From Armatimonadota bacterium (GTDB lineage Bacteria > Armatimonadota > UBA5829 > DTJY01), in assembly GCA_017993055.1 (NCBI GenBank), contig JAGONM010000012.1, positions 21,361-85,360 on the forward strand: a DNA stretch of 64,000 nucleotides, written 5' to 3'. How positions within the stretch are numbered: the first letter of the stretch is position 1; every line of letters starts with the position of its first letter. Positions 30,077-39,090 of this stretch are shown in pieces. The notes beneath the pieces were generated by a model, which was given only the letters and a program-made list of their open reading frames with translations, ran no database searches and was not told the DNA's origin. The translations under genes and the position numbers were made by a program.

Positions 30077-31963
30077 ATGCAAGTCAACTGCATCGGGGAT
30101 CATCAGACGGTAAGGTATGCGGCTGGGGAACTGGCGAAGTACCTGCGTCGTATGACCGGGGCTGACGCCTCGATCAAGATCGGGAGGTCGCCGGATGGGA
30201 TCAACGTCGGGTTGGCGTCCGACCTGAGGATCGAGATGCCGTCGGTAGCCGATCCGGTCGTAGACGATGCCGTCAGCATCAGAGTGTGGGACGGCAGGGG
30301 ATATGTCGTCGGGAACAATCCCCGGAGCGTGCTGCTGGCCGTCTACCGTTACCTCACCGAACTCGGCTGCCGGTGGGTCCGTCCGGGCGTTGACGGCGAG
30401 TATGTCCCTGCCCTTGACGGTCTTCCGCCGGTGGAACTCTCCGAGACGCCGTCATACCGCCACAGGGGTATCTGCATCGAGGGCGCAGTGAGCATCGAGC
30501 ACGTGCGCGACAACATCGAATGGCTGCCCAGGGTCGGGATGAACGGCTACTTCATCCAGTTCCGGGAGGGACACACCTTCTTCGACCGCTGGTACTCGCA
30601 CGAGAACAATCCCGCGATGCCCGGTGATCACATCTCTATCGAGCAGGCGCGGGAGTATACTACCCAGGCGGTAGATGAGATCAAGCGTCGCGACCTGCTG
30701 TATCACGCGGTCGGCCACGGGTGGACCTGCGAGCCGTTCGGGATCAGCGGCACGGGATGGGTGAAGTACGAGGGAGAGGTGCCTGAGGCGTCGGTCAAGT
30801 ACCTGGCGGAGGTAGACGGCAGACGGGAACTCTGGGGCGGAATCGCCCTCAACACGAACCTATGCTACGGCAACCCGGATGCCCGCCGGATCGTCATCAC
30901 CGAGATCGCCGACTATGCGCGGGAGCATCCACAGATTGACATCATGCACTTCTGGCTCGCGGACGGCGTGAACAATCACTGCGAGTGTGAGATGTGCCGG
31001 GACACGCGTCCGTCGGACCTTTACGTCAGGATGCTGAACGAACTCGACGAACTGCTCGCATCAAGAGGGCTGAGCACGCGGATAGTGTTCCTGATATACG
31101 TTGACCTGCTCTGGCCGCCGCTGGAGGAGAAGCTCGCGAACCCGGAGCGGTTCATCCTGATGTTCGCGCCGATCACCCGGACCTACAGCACGTCCTTCTC
31201 GGCATCGGAATCGCTCCCTGAACTGCCGGAGTTCAGGCGCAACAAGCTCGAGTTCCCTAAGAGCGTGGATGCGAACGTCGCGTTCCTGCGGGAGTGGCAG
31301 AGCCTATTCTCGGGCGACAGCTTCGACTTCGACTACCACTTCATGTGGGACCACGTGCACGATCCCGGGTACACTCAGACGGCGCAGATCGTCGGGCAGG
31401 ACATGCTGGGATTGAGGGACCTCGGGCTCAACGGCCTGAGCAGTTGCCAGGTCCAGCGCGCATACTTCCCGACGGGGCTCCCGATGACCGTGATGGCCAG
31501 GACTCTCTGGAATCGGGACCTGAGTTTCGACGAGATCGCCCGCGACTACTTCGAGAGCGCGTTCGGTCCTGACGGAGCCGCCTGCCGGGAGTACATGGCG
31601 AAGATCACGGACTTGTTCGATCCCGTCTACATGCGCGGCGAGAAGACGGTCGTTGACCCGGAGGTCGCCGAGAGACTGGGCAGGATCCCCGGAGTCGCGA
31701 AGGAGTTCCTGCCGGTGATCGAGCGCAATGCTGCGAACAGCAATCCGTGCTGGGCGAAGTCGTGGGAGTACTTGCGGCACCACGCCGAGATATGCGCGAT
31801 GCTCTCGAACGCGCTCGAGGCAAGGGCGCGCGGCAACATGGAGTCCGCCGCTCAGGAGTGGGAGCGCGCGAAGCGGTACGTTCAGGAGAGCGAGCCGGTC
31901 CTGCACCCGGTGCTCGACGTGTGGAACTTCGTGAACGTGCACGGGCGGAAGTTCGCCGTCTGA
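30077..31963 (+). CDS. DUF4838 protein, no signal peptide, inside the met gene group
   Basis: The 628 aa protein begins 2 bp after metY. An N-terminal domain (AAGELAKYLRRMTGADASIKI, NPRSVLLAVYRYLTELGCRWVRPG) matches the alpha-glucuronidase/hexosaminidase N fold. The main domain has LPRVGMNGYFIQFREGHTFFD and NHCECEMCRDTRPSDLYVRMLN, with the same C-x-C-x2-C pattern as the paralogue at 26839. Unlike that protein, this one lacks a signal peptide and so is likely cytoplasmic. A carbohydrate-active role is inferred from the family. Its placement between methionine genes is unexplained. Confidence 0.8.
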   Translation: MQVNCIGDHQTVRYAAGELAKYLRRMTGADASIKIGRSPDGINVGLASDLRIEMPSVADPVVDDAVSIRVWDGRGYVVGNNPRSVLLAVYRYLTELGCRWVRPGVDGEYVPALDGLPPVELSETPSYRHRGICIEGAVSIEHVRDNIEWLPRVGMNGYFIQFREGHTFFDRWYSHENNPAMPGDHISIEQAREYTTQAVDEIKRRDLLYHAVGHGWTCEPFGISGTGWVKYEGEVPEASVKYLAEVDGRRELWGGIALNTNLCYGNPDARRIVITEIADYAREHPQIDIMHFWLADGVNNHCECEMCRDTRPSDLYVRMLNELDELLASRGLSTRIVFLIYVDLLWPPLEEKLANPERFILMFAPITRTYSTSFSASESLPELPEFRRNKLEFPKSVDANVAFLREWQSLFSGDSFDFDYHFMWDHVHDPGYTQTAQIVGQDMLGLRDLGLNGLSSCQVQRAYFPTGLPMTVMARTLWNRDLSFDEIARDYFESAFGPDGAACREYMAKITDLFDPVYMRGEKTVVDPEVAERLGRIPGVAKEFLPVIERNAANSNPCWAKSWEYLRHHAEICAMLSNALEARARGNMESAAQEWERAKRYVQESEPVLHPVLDVWNFVNVHGRKFAV

Positions 31964-31993
31964 CCGGTCGGATACTTCAGACGGGTCAGATGG

Positions 31994-32023
31994 TTGACTA
32001 CTGCGAGCCCGAGAGCGGATAAT
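31994..32023 (+). promoter_or_regulatory. Promoter for metX, possibly giving a leaderless mRNA
   Basis: TTGACT (31994-31999) and GATAAT (32018-32023) are 18 bp apart. The predicted start of transcription falls at about 32029-32031, coincident with the likely GTG start codon at 32030. Confidence 0.5.
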
Positions 32024-32029
32024 AGAGGC

Positions 32030-33175
32030 GTGATCGAAGAAGGATCGGTCGGAATCGTAGAGACGCAGTACTTCACGTTTGCCGAGCCGCCGAACGAGAT
32101 GGAACTCGAATGCGGGCGGAAGCTCGGTCCGATTACGCTCGCCTACGAGACCTACGGCGAGTTGAACGAGGCGAAGGACAACACTATCCTCGTGCTCCAT
32201 GCCCTATCCGGCGACGCGCACGTTGCAGGGCGCCACAAGCCTGACGACAGGAAGCCGGGCTGGTGGGACGACATGGTCGGCCCCGGCAGGGCCATGGACA
32301 CGAACAAGTACTTCGTCGTCTGCTCGAACGTGATCGGCGGATGCAAAGGATCCACCGGGCCGAACTCGATAGACCCGACTACGAGCAGAGAGTACGGCAG
32401 GTCCTTCCCTGTCGTCACTATCAGGGATATGGTGAACGCCCAGAAGGCTCTGATAGACCATCTGGGCATTGAGAGGCTGCTGTGCGTGATCGGCGGCTCG
32501 ATGGGTGGGATGCAGGTGCTGGAGTGGGCGTGCAGCTACCCGGATATGGTCCGATTGGCGATACCGCTGGCAACCACGGCACAACTTTCCCCCCAGGGAA
32601 TTGCCTTCGACTGGGTCGGCAGAGACGCCATCATGTCCAACCCGGAGTACATGGACGGCGACTACTACAGGAAGTCAAGCTCGGGCAGGGGCCTCTCGCT
32701 GGCGCGGATGATCGGTCATATCACGTACCTCTCTGAAGAATCGATGATGAGGAAGTTCGGCCGTCGCCTCCAGAACAAGGAGAAGGACGAGTACGCGTAT
32801 GACTTCAGGACGGAGTTCGAGGTGGAGAGCTACCTGGATTACCAGGGGGAGAGCTTCGTGGAGCGTTTCGACGCAAACTCCTATCTGTACATTACCAAGG
32901 CGATGGACTATTTCGACATGGAGCGGCAGTACGGGTCGCTCGAGAAGGCGTTCGCTCGAGCCAGGGCTAAGTTTTTGGTCATCTCCTTCTCGTCGGACTG
33001 GCTCTTCCCGTCCAGCGAGTCCAAGAAGATAGTAAAGGCGCTTCGGGGCAACAATCTCGATGCGATCTACATGGAAATCGAGACCGCGTACGGGCACGAC
33101 GCGTTTCTGGTCGAGTGGGAGAGACTAACCGCGTCGGTGTCCAACTTCCTGAGGCACGGATACGCGAATACCTAG
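32030..33175 (+). CDS. metX: Homoserine O-acetyltransferase
   Basis: The 381 aa alpha/beta-hydrolase has the nucleophile elbow GGSMGGMQ with S157, the acid in SFSSDWLFP and the histidine in YGHDAFLVE. The opening GSVGIVETQYFTF, LAYETYGELN and VLHALSGDAHVAG match MetX enzymes that acetylate homoserine with acetyl-CoA. GTG 32030 gives the usual family N-terminus. A TTG at 31994 would overlap the predicted -35 element and add unconserved residues. It supplies the substrate for MetY. Confidence 0.92.
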   Translation: MIEEGSVGIVETQYFTFAEPPNEMELECGRKLGPITLAYETYGELNEAKDNTILVLHALSGDAHVAGRHKPDDRKPGWWDDMVGPGRAMDTNKYFVVCSNVIGGCKGSTGPNSIDPTTSREYGRSFPVVTIRDMVNAQKALIDHLGIERLLCVIGGSMGGMQVLEWACSYPDMVRLAIPLATTAQLSPQGIAFDWVGRDAIMSNPEYMDGDYYRKSSSGRGLSLARMIGHITYLSEESMMRKFGRRLQNKEKDEYAYDFRTEFEVESYLDYQGESFVERFDANSYLYITKAMDYFDMERQYGSLEKAFARARAKFLVISFSSDWLFPSSESKKIVKALRGNNLDAIYMEIETAYGHDAFLVEWERLTASVSNFLRHGYANT

Positions 33176-33222
33176 CCGGACGCTCCGGAGGGCAGAATCC
33201 CTGCAATCTGCTCCGAACCAAC

Positions 33223-33870
33223 ATGACACAAGAGATCAAACTCGAAGAGAACGGGACCGTCCTGAAACTCGCGCCGGAGCACAGGATCATCATTGATCTG
33301 ATCGAAGAGGGCAGCCGGGTGATGGACCTTGGATGCGGCGAGGGCGACCTGCTGAAGGCTCTCAAGGTGATGAAGCACGTCCGCGCCGAGGGCATCGAAC
33401 TCAGGGAGGAATGCATCCAGGCCTGCGTGGCGAAGGGGCTGTTCAACATCCACCACGGCGACCTAGACAAGGGCCTCGCCGACTATACGGACAAGTCGGT
33501 GGACTACGTGATCATGACGAACACCATCCAGGTCCTGCACCGGCCCCTGACCCTGATCAAGGAGATGGCTCGTGTCGGCAGGAAGTGCATCATCAGCTTG
33601 CCGAACTTCGGCTTCCTTCGTATCAGATGGCAGCTCTTCGTCAACGGCCGGATGCCGAAGAGCCCCAGGCTTCCTTACGAATGGTATGACACCCCCAACA
33701 TCCACTTGGCCACGCTTGCGGACTTCCGCGACTTCTGCCGCGTGGCCGACCTGCGGGTGCTGAAAGAGATCGCGCTGCGGACCACGGACGACGGCAACTG
33801 CCGCATAGTCCGATACCTACCGAATCTCATGGCCGACGCCGGCATCTTCCTCGTGGAACCGTGCAACTGA
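33223..33870 (+). CDS. metW: MetW-type methyltransferase-fold protein
   Basis: The 215 aa protein has an SAM-binding-like motif VMDLGCGEGDLLKAL and the MetW hallmarks GIELREECIQACVAKG, DLDKGLADYTDKSVDYVI, SLPNFGFLRIRW and YEWYDTPNIH. MetW is encoded next to metX in many bacteria and is thought to interact with or stimulate MetX. ATG 33223 is used, 47 bp after metX. The ribosome site is weak, so coupling to metX is plausible. Confidence 0.92.
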   Translation: MTQEIKLEENGTVLKLAPEHRIIIDLIEEGSRVMDLGCGEGDLLKALKVMKHVRAEGIELREECIQACVAKGLFNIHHGDLDKGLADYTDKSVDYVIMTNTIQVLHRPLTLIKEMARVGRKCIISLPNFGFLRIRWQLFVNGRMPKSPRLPYEWYDTPNIHLATLADFRDFCRVADLRVLKEIALRTTDDGNCRIVRYLPNLMADAGIFLVEPCN

Positions 33871-33909
33871 CCGCATACGTTCCGTACACCCTCTCGCTCC
33901 GTGCTGAGG

Positions 33910-34986
33910 CTAGCCGTTCGCCGATTTGAACTCCTTCATGAACGCCACGAGCGCGTCCACAGCCGCCTCGGGGACGGCGTTGTAGATGCTCGCCCGCAGA
34001 CCGCCGACGGACCGGTGCCCCTTGAGGCCGACCAACCCCGCCTTCTTCGACTCGGATACGAACTTCTCTTCCAGTTCCTCGCTCGGAAGCCGCCACACGA
34101 CGTTCATGATCGAACGGCTCTCTGTGTCAATCGGGCACTTCCAGAAACCGCTCGAGTCAATCTCTGCGTATAGCTTGCCGGCCTTCCGCTCGTTGATCTT
34201 CTGGATGCCTGCGATGCCTCCGAGTCCCTGCAGCCACTCGGTGACGAGCTTCAAGATGTAGATGCCCCAGGTGTTCGGCGTGTTGTAGAGGCTGGTGTTC
34301 TCGACGTGCGTGCCGTACTTGAAGAAGATCGGCTGGCTTTCGGCCTCGCGCTCCAGCAGGTCCTTCCGCAGGATCACGAGCGCCAGCCCTGAAGGACCGA
34401 GGTTCTTCTGAGCGCCGGCGTAGATCATCGCAAACCGGTTGACGTCAATCACGCGTGACATGATCTCGCTCGACATGTCGGCGATCAGGGCGTCGGTCTT
34501 CGGGAACTCCGTGAACCGAATGCCGCCGATCGTCTCGTTCGAGCAGATGTGAAGGTACTCGGTGCCGGCGCTGACGTCGAGATCGCCAGGCTTCGGACAT
34601 CGAGGATAGCCCGCTTCTTTGCCGGACCATGCGATGTGCGTCGAGCCGGTGATCTTAGCTTCCTTTGTCGCCTTCGACGCCCAGCTTCCAGTGTCTACGT
34701 AGTCCGCGGTCTTGCCGGCGCGCCGGAAGCTCATCGGGATCGTGGCGAACTGGAGGCTGGCGCCGCCCTGAAGGAACAGCACCGCGTAGTCGTCCGAGAC
34801 GCCCATCAGGCTTCGGACGTTCGCCTCGGCGGCGTCAATGATCGCCTGGAACTCCTTGGAGCGGTGTGACAGCTCCATTACCGACATGCCGCTCCCGGCA
34901 TAATCGGTCATCTCCGCCTGCGCCTTCTCCAGAACCGGGAGCGGCAAGGCCGCGGGTCCTGCGTTGAAATTGTAAGCTCTTGCCAT
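33910..34986 (-). CDS. serC: Phosphoserine aminotransferase
   Basis: The 358 aa class V aminotransferase begins YNFNAGPAALPLPVLEKAQ and contains GMSVMELSHRSKEF, FLQGGASLQFA and the PLP lysine in YAGAQKNLGPSGLA. These are diagnostic for SerC, which converts 3-phosphohydroxypyruvate to phosphoserine (and acts in pyridoxine synthesis in some bacteria). ATG 34986 has AAAGAGG eight bases upstream; a GTG nine bases earlier sits on the ribosome site and is unlikely. No serA or serB is present in the window. It is convergent with metW. Confidence 0.95.
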   Translation of the reverse strand: MARAYNFNAGPAALPLPVLEKAQAEMTDYAGSGMSVMELSHRSKEFQAIIDAAEANVRSLMGVSDDYAVLFLQGGASLQFATIPMSFRRAGKTADYVDTGSWASKATKEAKITGSTHIAWSGKEAGYPRCPKPGDLDVSAGTEYLHICSNETIGGIRFTEFPKTDALIADMSSEIMSRVIDVNRFAMIYAGAQKNLGPSGLALVILRKDLLEREAESQPIFFKYGTHVENTSLYNTPNTWGIYILKLVTEWLQGLGGIAGIQKINERKAGKLYAEIDSSGFWKCPIDTESRSIMNVVWRLPSEELEEKFVSESKKAGLVGLKGHRSVGGLRASIYNAVPEAAVDALVAFMKEFKSANG

Positions 34987-35107
34987 GATGTGCACCTCTT
35001 TGTGTTATTCTCTGAGCGCCTGCAGCGGACAGCGTCCGCACCGCTCACACGCCTGTGCCGTGTAATCTGAGTATTCGACTGCGGGGCGCGAATTCCTTTC
35101 TGCGCTC

Positions 35108-38100
35108 TCAGTTCTCGACGCGAATCTCCGCACTTCCGCCGAAGCCGGAGAGCGGGATCGCGGCGTACACCACGCCATCGCTCGATCGCCCGACCTCGGC
35201 CCACTCCGTGCCCGAAGCCTTTCGAATAGACAACCGAGACCCGGTGGGGCAGGGCAGTGAGATGGTGACGTCGTCGGTCGCCTCGAGGGAGTATGTGCCG
35301 TCGCCGGTGGCGTAGAGCGTGGCCAGTCCCGGCACGACTGCCCAGTCGCCGATTCCGTACTCGTAGAGGTGGAAGGTCGCGCGTCCGTCGCCGTCAGCGT
35401 CGGCGAACACCGACTTCAGGTCATCGGCAGACCGTTTGTTCGTCTTGTCAAGAATAACATCGTACCGAACATCCTCGGGCGCTCGGCTGCCGAATGCCCC
35501 GCGGACGCGGAGGTATGCGTCGCCGCTCTCGTTCTCGATCACCGCGCCCCGGTAGAGTGAGTAGCTCGAATGCCATACGCCATCGCCCTGGCTCAGTGCG
35601 GCGAAGTCGAGCATAGTCTTGTTCCTAATGACGCCGTCTGCGAAGCCGACCGCCACACCCTCGGCGAGCAGGCTCGTCGTTCCGAGAGTCAATCGAACAG
35701 CGCCATCTGCGGCCACCTTCGCCCCCACGACCTCATATGCGTCACATCGTTGCATGCCCTCGATCCGGATCCGCCGGCCGATCAGTGCCTTCGGGTCGCC
35801 GATAGTCATGTCTACGGTGATCTCATTCGCGACTCGGTCCAGGGCGATGATTTGGCTCGCGTTCTCCGCGCGCGCCAGGCTGATCGAGGTGTCGCCGGCG
35901 ATCAGAAGCGTCCCACTCGACAGGAAGAGCCGCTCGATCCGCTCTCCCTCTTGCCGCACAAGGCCGACATCGCCCATCAGGGCCATGTTACCCAGCTTGG
36001 CCGACCCGTCTGGTATCCCGGTCGAGAGAATCGTGTCCTGCGTCTCTCTCGTCGCCACGCGGATGCCCGCCGGACGATAGCCCTCGACTGCCTTGCCCTG
36101 CGGTTCCAGGCGCTCGATGCGGTCTACCACGCGCGTGCCCGAGTACGGCTCGATCACCGTCAGGTACTCGCTGGTCAAAGGCGCATCGTCTTTCCGGCAG
36201 GCTAGGGAGTAGGTGACCGTGTAATCATCCGGCTGCGAAGGAGCGCGTCCATCCGCGAGGACGAGTTCCGTCCCCGGCTCGGGCAGCCCGGTCACGCGGA
36301 TGTGAACCTTCCGCTCTCCGGCACAGTCATAATCGAGCGACCAAAGCGCTGTCACCGGCCCTCTGCGGACGTTGGTGAAAATCGCCTGGTAGTCCAGGAG
36401 CGGCTTGCCGTCCGGGCCGGGACGCTTTGTGTTGTACTCGACATCCTCACCGGCCAGAGTGCCCTTCGACTGCTGGACTAGCGCCGGACCCTCATATACG
36501 GGCGGAACGGCCGGGCCGTGCCAACTCTGCCAGTGCTCAGTTCCACCTCGAACGCGAAAGATGTCGGCCATGTAGCAGTCCTGGGGCGACAGGTCGATCA
36601 TCAGGCTCGTGCGCCGGTAGAGACGGTCGCCACCTTCACCGAAAGCAAGCTCATCGGTGCGGTAGGGGTCTTCCTGCGAGTCGATCATCTCGATCCCGTC
36701 CGCCGACTGGAGCGATATCAGGCGCCCGAAGTCATGGATCGTCGGGTTCTTCCGATCGATCATCACCGTGTTGTGCGTGGCGATGTGCGTCTCCCAGGTG
36801 GCCGCAAAATCCCACGACTTCGGGTAGCCGAGGTCGGGGAGCAGCGCCTTGCCGAGCGCCTGGAAGCCGAGGTTCATCGGATCGCGATGGTTATGCGCGG
36901 GATGCGCGCCGTAGAACACCCACAGCGCCCGCTGGTCCTCGTTACTGCCGGAGCGCGCAATCGCCAGCCGGTAGCCGTCGAATGCCTGAGTCCGGCGCGG
37001 AAGGAACGTGCCGAGCTTCTTCACGGCTCGGCGGATCTCATCGTCTATCGGCTTCCTTAAGACTGACGCGTGGCTGATCTTGCCGTTCGAGTCCATCAGA
37101 GTCGTGGCCGCGCGCTCGTCGCCGTACTGCCGGTAGACGGTCTCGCCATAGCCGCTCAGAAGTGACCTGAGTCCCCTGTCGCGGTCGGTCGGGTGCATCG
37201 GCTCGGGCGTGCAGTCGCCGACGCCGGGGTAGTAGCGATCGAGCGTGATCAGGTCCATGAAGTAGCTGCCGACCATGGCCTTCAGTTTCGGCTCATCCCA
37301 CATCACCGGGTAGCGGGCCGCTTCTATCTCCTGCGGATGGAGCTTCCGAAGCTGCTCGACCTTCTCCATCGTCGGGAGCATGGCGAGCTTGCTCGTGTTG
37401 TAGCCGATGCTCTCCGCGCCTCCACCGTCCTTGAATAGCGAGTTGCGCGCGAACGTGCGCAGAGGGCCGGTGCACTTGTAGTAGAGCCAGTCGATCATCT
37501 CGAGCGAGTCAGGCTTGTTTGTGCCCTTCACGTCGTCCATCACCAGGGCGAGGGTGGCCGCGGAGTTCTGATGCATCCCGAAGTTCCCAACGATGACGGT
37601 GTCCCGGAGTGCCTTGGCCCCGACTCGGACGATGTTCTCCTCGACGTAGCATCGAATGTCCGCGCCGGTCTTGATGCCCGGGATCTTGCTCGATACGAAC
37701 GCGACCGTGTCGGGATCGTCCAGCGCATCGTAGATCCGATCGTATGCCGCCGCGATGCCCGCCACGTCGCTGCACGACCAGATGTAGTCGGTGATCAGCC
37801 CGGACCGAACGGCATACGGATACTTGTAGCAGCGGTCCTTCTTGTCGGTCGAGTTCGGGAACTGCTCGGCGAGGCGCATCAGGATTACCGCCGCCTTGTG
37901 CGCATATCGCTTGTCGCCGGTGAACAGGTAGAGCTGCGAGAGCCGATCGAGCGCAGGCCGAACGCCGTTGAGGTAGACGGCATGGATGTACTCGCCGATG
38001 AAGTAGTAGGTGTCGCCGTCCTTCACCCCACCAATCCCCCCATTGGCAAGGGGGGGATTAGGGGGGGTGAATCCCGTGCCGTCGTCCGGGAAGTCGCCGG

Positions 38101-38557
38101 ATGTCAGATCACCGGCCGCGAAGTCGTTTGAGGGATACCACTCGCCGCCGACCGGGCACTGGATCTTGAACGGTTTGTTGAACGGGTCGATCTTCCAGGG
38201 GTGGAAGACGCTGAACTTCTTGATCTCGAGGCCGTGGACCGGGCAGCCCTTGTGCTGGTTCACGTAGTACTCGCGGTGGATACGGGTGTCCGGCATCAGG
38301 TCCCAGAGCTGCTCATCGGGCACATCGAGGAGCTGATCGGCCGTCTTCCCGACCTCGCACCACGAAGACCGGATGACGTCGTCCTTCAGGCCCTTGACCG
38401 TGTCTTTCGCCCACTGGTACCTCTCGATGTTCTCGCGTGCGGTGGCGATCTCGTCATCCGTGATTGCCGTCCGCCGGGTCTTCGCCGACCCGGCCCCGAA
38501 TGAGCTTGTGAGAAGCGCCGCCGAACACAACAGCGCTATGATGAACAGCTTCGGCAT
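35108..38557 (-). CDS. Secreted heparinase II/III-like polysaccharide lyase
   Basis: The 1149 aa protein has a signal peptide (KLFIIALLCSAALLTSSFGAG). A long alpha-helical toroid domain (about 150-560) is followed by a heparinase II/III-type beta-sandwich region (about 570-850) with AHPAHNHRDPMNLGF, THIATHNTVMIDRKNPT and the later YMADIFRVRGGTEHWQSWHG, all resembling heparinase II/III and alginate lyase catalytic regions. Further beta domains extend to the C-terminus, so it is much longer than the usual 600-800 aa. The segment FTPPNPPLANGGIGGVK is a palindrome-encoded insertion. The probable substrate is an acidic, possibly sulfated, glycan. Confidence 0.78.
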   Translation of the reverse strand: MPKLFIIALLCSAALLTSSFGAGSAKTRRTAITDDEIATARENIERYQWAKDTVKGLKDDVIRSSWCEVGKTADQLLDVPDEQLWDLMPDTRIHREYYVNQHKGCPVHGLEIKKFSVFHPWKIDPFNKPFKIQCPVGGEWYPSNDFAAGDLTSGDFPDDGTGFTPPNPPLANGGIGGVKDGDTYYFIGEYIHAVYLNGVRPALDRLSQLYLFTGDKRYAHKAAVILMRLAEQFPNSTDKKDRCYKYPYAVRSGLITDYIWSCSDVAGIAAAYDRIYDALDDPDTVAFVSSKIPGIKTGADIRCYVEENIVRVGAKALRDTVIVGNFGMHQNSAATLALVMDDVKGTNKPDSLEMIDWLYYKCTGPLRTFARNSLFKDGGGAESIGYNTSKLAMLPTMEKVEQLRKLHPQEIEAARYPVMWDEPKLKAMVGSYFMDLITLDRYYPGVGDCTPEPMHPTDRDRGLRSLLSGYGETVYRQYGDERAATTLMDSNGKISHASVLRKPIDDEIRRAVKKLGTFLPRRTQAFDGYRLAIARSGSNEDQRALWVFYGAHPAHNHRDPMNLGFQALGKALLPDLGYPKSWDFAATWETHIATHNTVMIDRKNPTIHDFGRLISLQSADGIEMIDSQEDPYRTDELAFGEGGDRLYRRTSLMIDLSPQDCYMADIFRVRGGTEHWQSWHGPAVPPVYEGPALVQQSKGTLAGEDVEYNTKRPGPDGKPLLDYQAIFTNVRRGPVTALWSLDYDCAGERKVHIRVTGLPEPGTELVLADGRAPSQPDDYTVTYSLACRKDDAPLTSEYLTVIEPYSGTRVVDRIERLEPQGKAVEGYRPAGIRVATRETQDTILSTGIPDGSAKLGNMALMGDVGLVRQEGERIERLFLSSGTLLIAGDTSISLARAENASQIIALDRVANEITVDMTIGDPKALIGRRIRIEGMQRCDAYEVVGAKVAADGAVRLTLGTTSLLAEGVAVGFADGVIRNKTMLDFAALSQGDGVWHSSYSLYRGAVIENESGDAYLRVRGAFGSRAPEDVRYDVILDKTNKRSADDLKSVFADADGDGRATFHLYEYGIGDWAVVPGLATLYATGDGTYSLEATDDVTISLPCPTGSRLSIRKASGTEWAEVGRSSDGVVYAAIPLSGFGGSAEIRVEN
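38022..38072. repeat. Palindromic G/C-run element inside the lyase gene
   Basis: The 51 bp element has near-perfect inverted arms: TTCACCCC.ACCAATCCCCCC and GGGGGGATTAGGGGGGGTGAA around a TTGGCAA-like centre. Its length is a multiple of three, and it is read through as 17 residues on the - strand (FTPPNPPLANGGIGGVK). Elements of this type are commonly intergenic. Confidence 0.75.
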
Positions 38558-38573
38558 CGTTTGCTCCTTATAC

Positions 38574-38604
38574 AAAAACCCCGACTCTCATGGGAGAATC
38601 GGGG
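38574..38604 (-). terminator. Intrinsic terminator after hicB
   Basis: On the - strand CCCCGATTCTC pairs with GAGAGTCGGGG (one G-U) around a CCAT loop and is followed by five T residues. It ends the hicB transcript 24 bp after its stop codon and sits immediately before the lyase gene's ribosome site. Confidence 0.85.
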
Positions 38605-38627
38605 CTGGTTACCGTTTCCGACCTTGT

Positions 38628-38843
38628 CTATGCGGCTACACGAATCTTCCCGACATCTGTTACCGGCTCAGGTACAGGTTTTCCTTCGTCCTTCAACGTT
38701 TCCAGATAAAGCTCTATGGCTTCCTTGATGAGCTTCTGAACTTCCTCCAAGGTGCCGCCGACCGCAACACAGATGGGGAGGTCTGGGACGTGTGCCCCCC
38801 AACTCGTGGGGCCTTTTTCGTAGATGACTGCGTATTCCTTCAT
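38628..38843 (-). CDS. hicB: HicB-like antitoxin-family protein
   Basis: The 71 aa protein reads YAVIYEKGPTSWGAHVPDLP, CVAVGGTLEEVQKLIKEAIELYLETLKDEG and PVPEPVTDVGKI, the HicB partial-RNase-H fold. No C-terminal DNA-binding domain is present. Its ATG overlaps the stop of an upstream 68 aa gene (ATGA), so the two are translated together. No HicA-like dsRBD toxin was found nearby, so this is either a solitary HicB or part of a non-standard pair. Confidence 0.85.
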   Translation of the reverse strand: MKEYAVIYEKGPTSWGAHVPDLPICVAVGGTLEEVQKLIKEAIELYLETLKDEGKPVPEPVTDVGKIRVAA

Positions 38844-39046
38844 GGCTTTCCTGCACGGCGCTTGAGTTCTCTCATCCTTCGGATCGCCGGCCAGCAGTTC
38901 CTGCAGGTTACCTCATCAGGATTATCCGACGCGATGCCCTCAACCTGCGCACGATGAGCAGCCTCACGATCCCGAGGGTTGCATGCAACCATGCCGTTCT
39001 CATCTAGGAGATGAATGTTTCGGAGAACACGGCGACGTCTTCTCAA
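38840..39046 (-). CDS. Small basic Cys-containing protein paired with HicB
   Basis: The 68 aa product starts at TTG 39046, preceded by AAAGGAGAT at good spacing. It has a basic N-terminus ([17 protein letters not shown]), a CNPRD motif and DEVTCRNCWPAIRRM, giving Cys residues that could bind zinc (C-x(n)-C-x2-C with His). It resembles small proteins of unknown function with a VTC-x2-C pattern found in phages and mobile regions. The 4 bp overlap with hicB suggests a functional pair. It lacks the HicA RNA-binding fold. Confidence 0.6.
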   Translation of the reverse strand: MRRRRRVLRNIHLLDENGMVACNPRDREAAHRAQVEGIASDNPDEVTCRNCWPAIRRMRELKRRAGKP

Positions 39047-39090
39047 TCCATCTCCTTTGGGTACAGAATACCGATCTCTACACGCATCTC

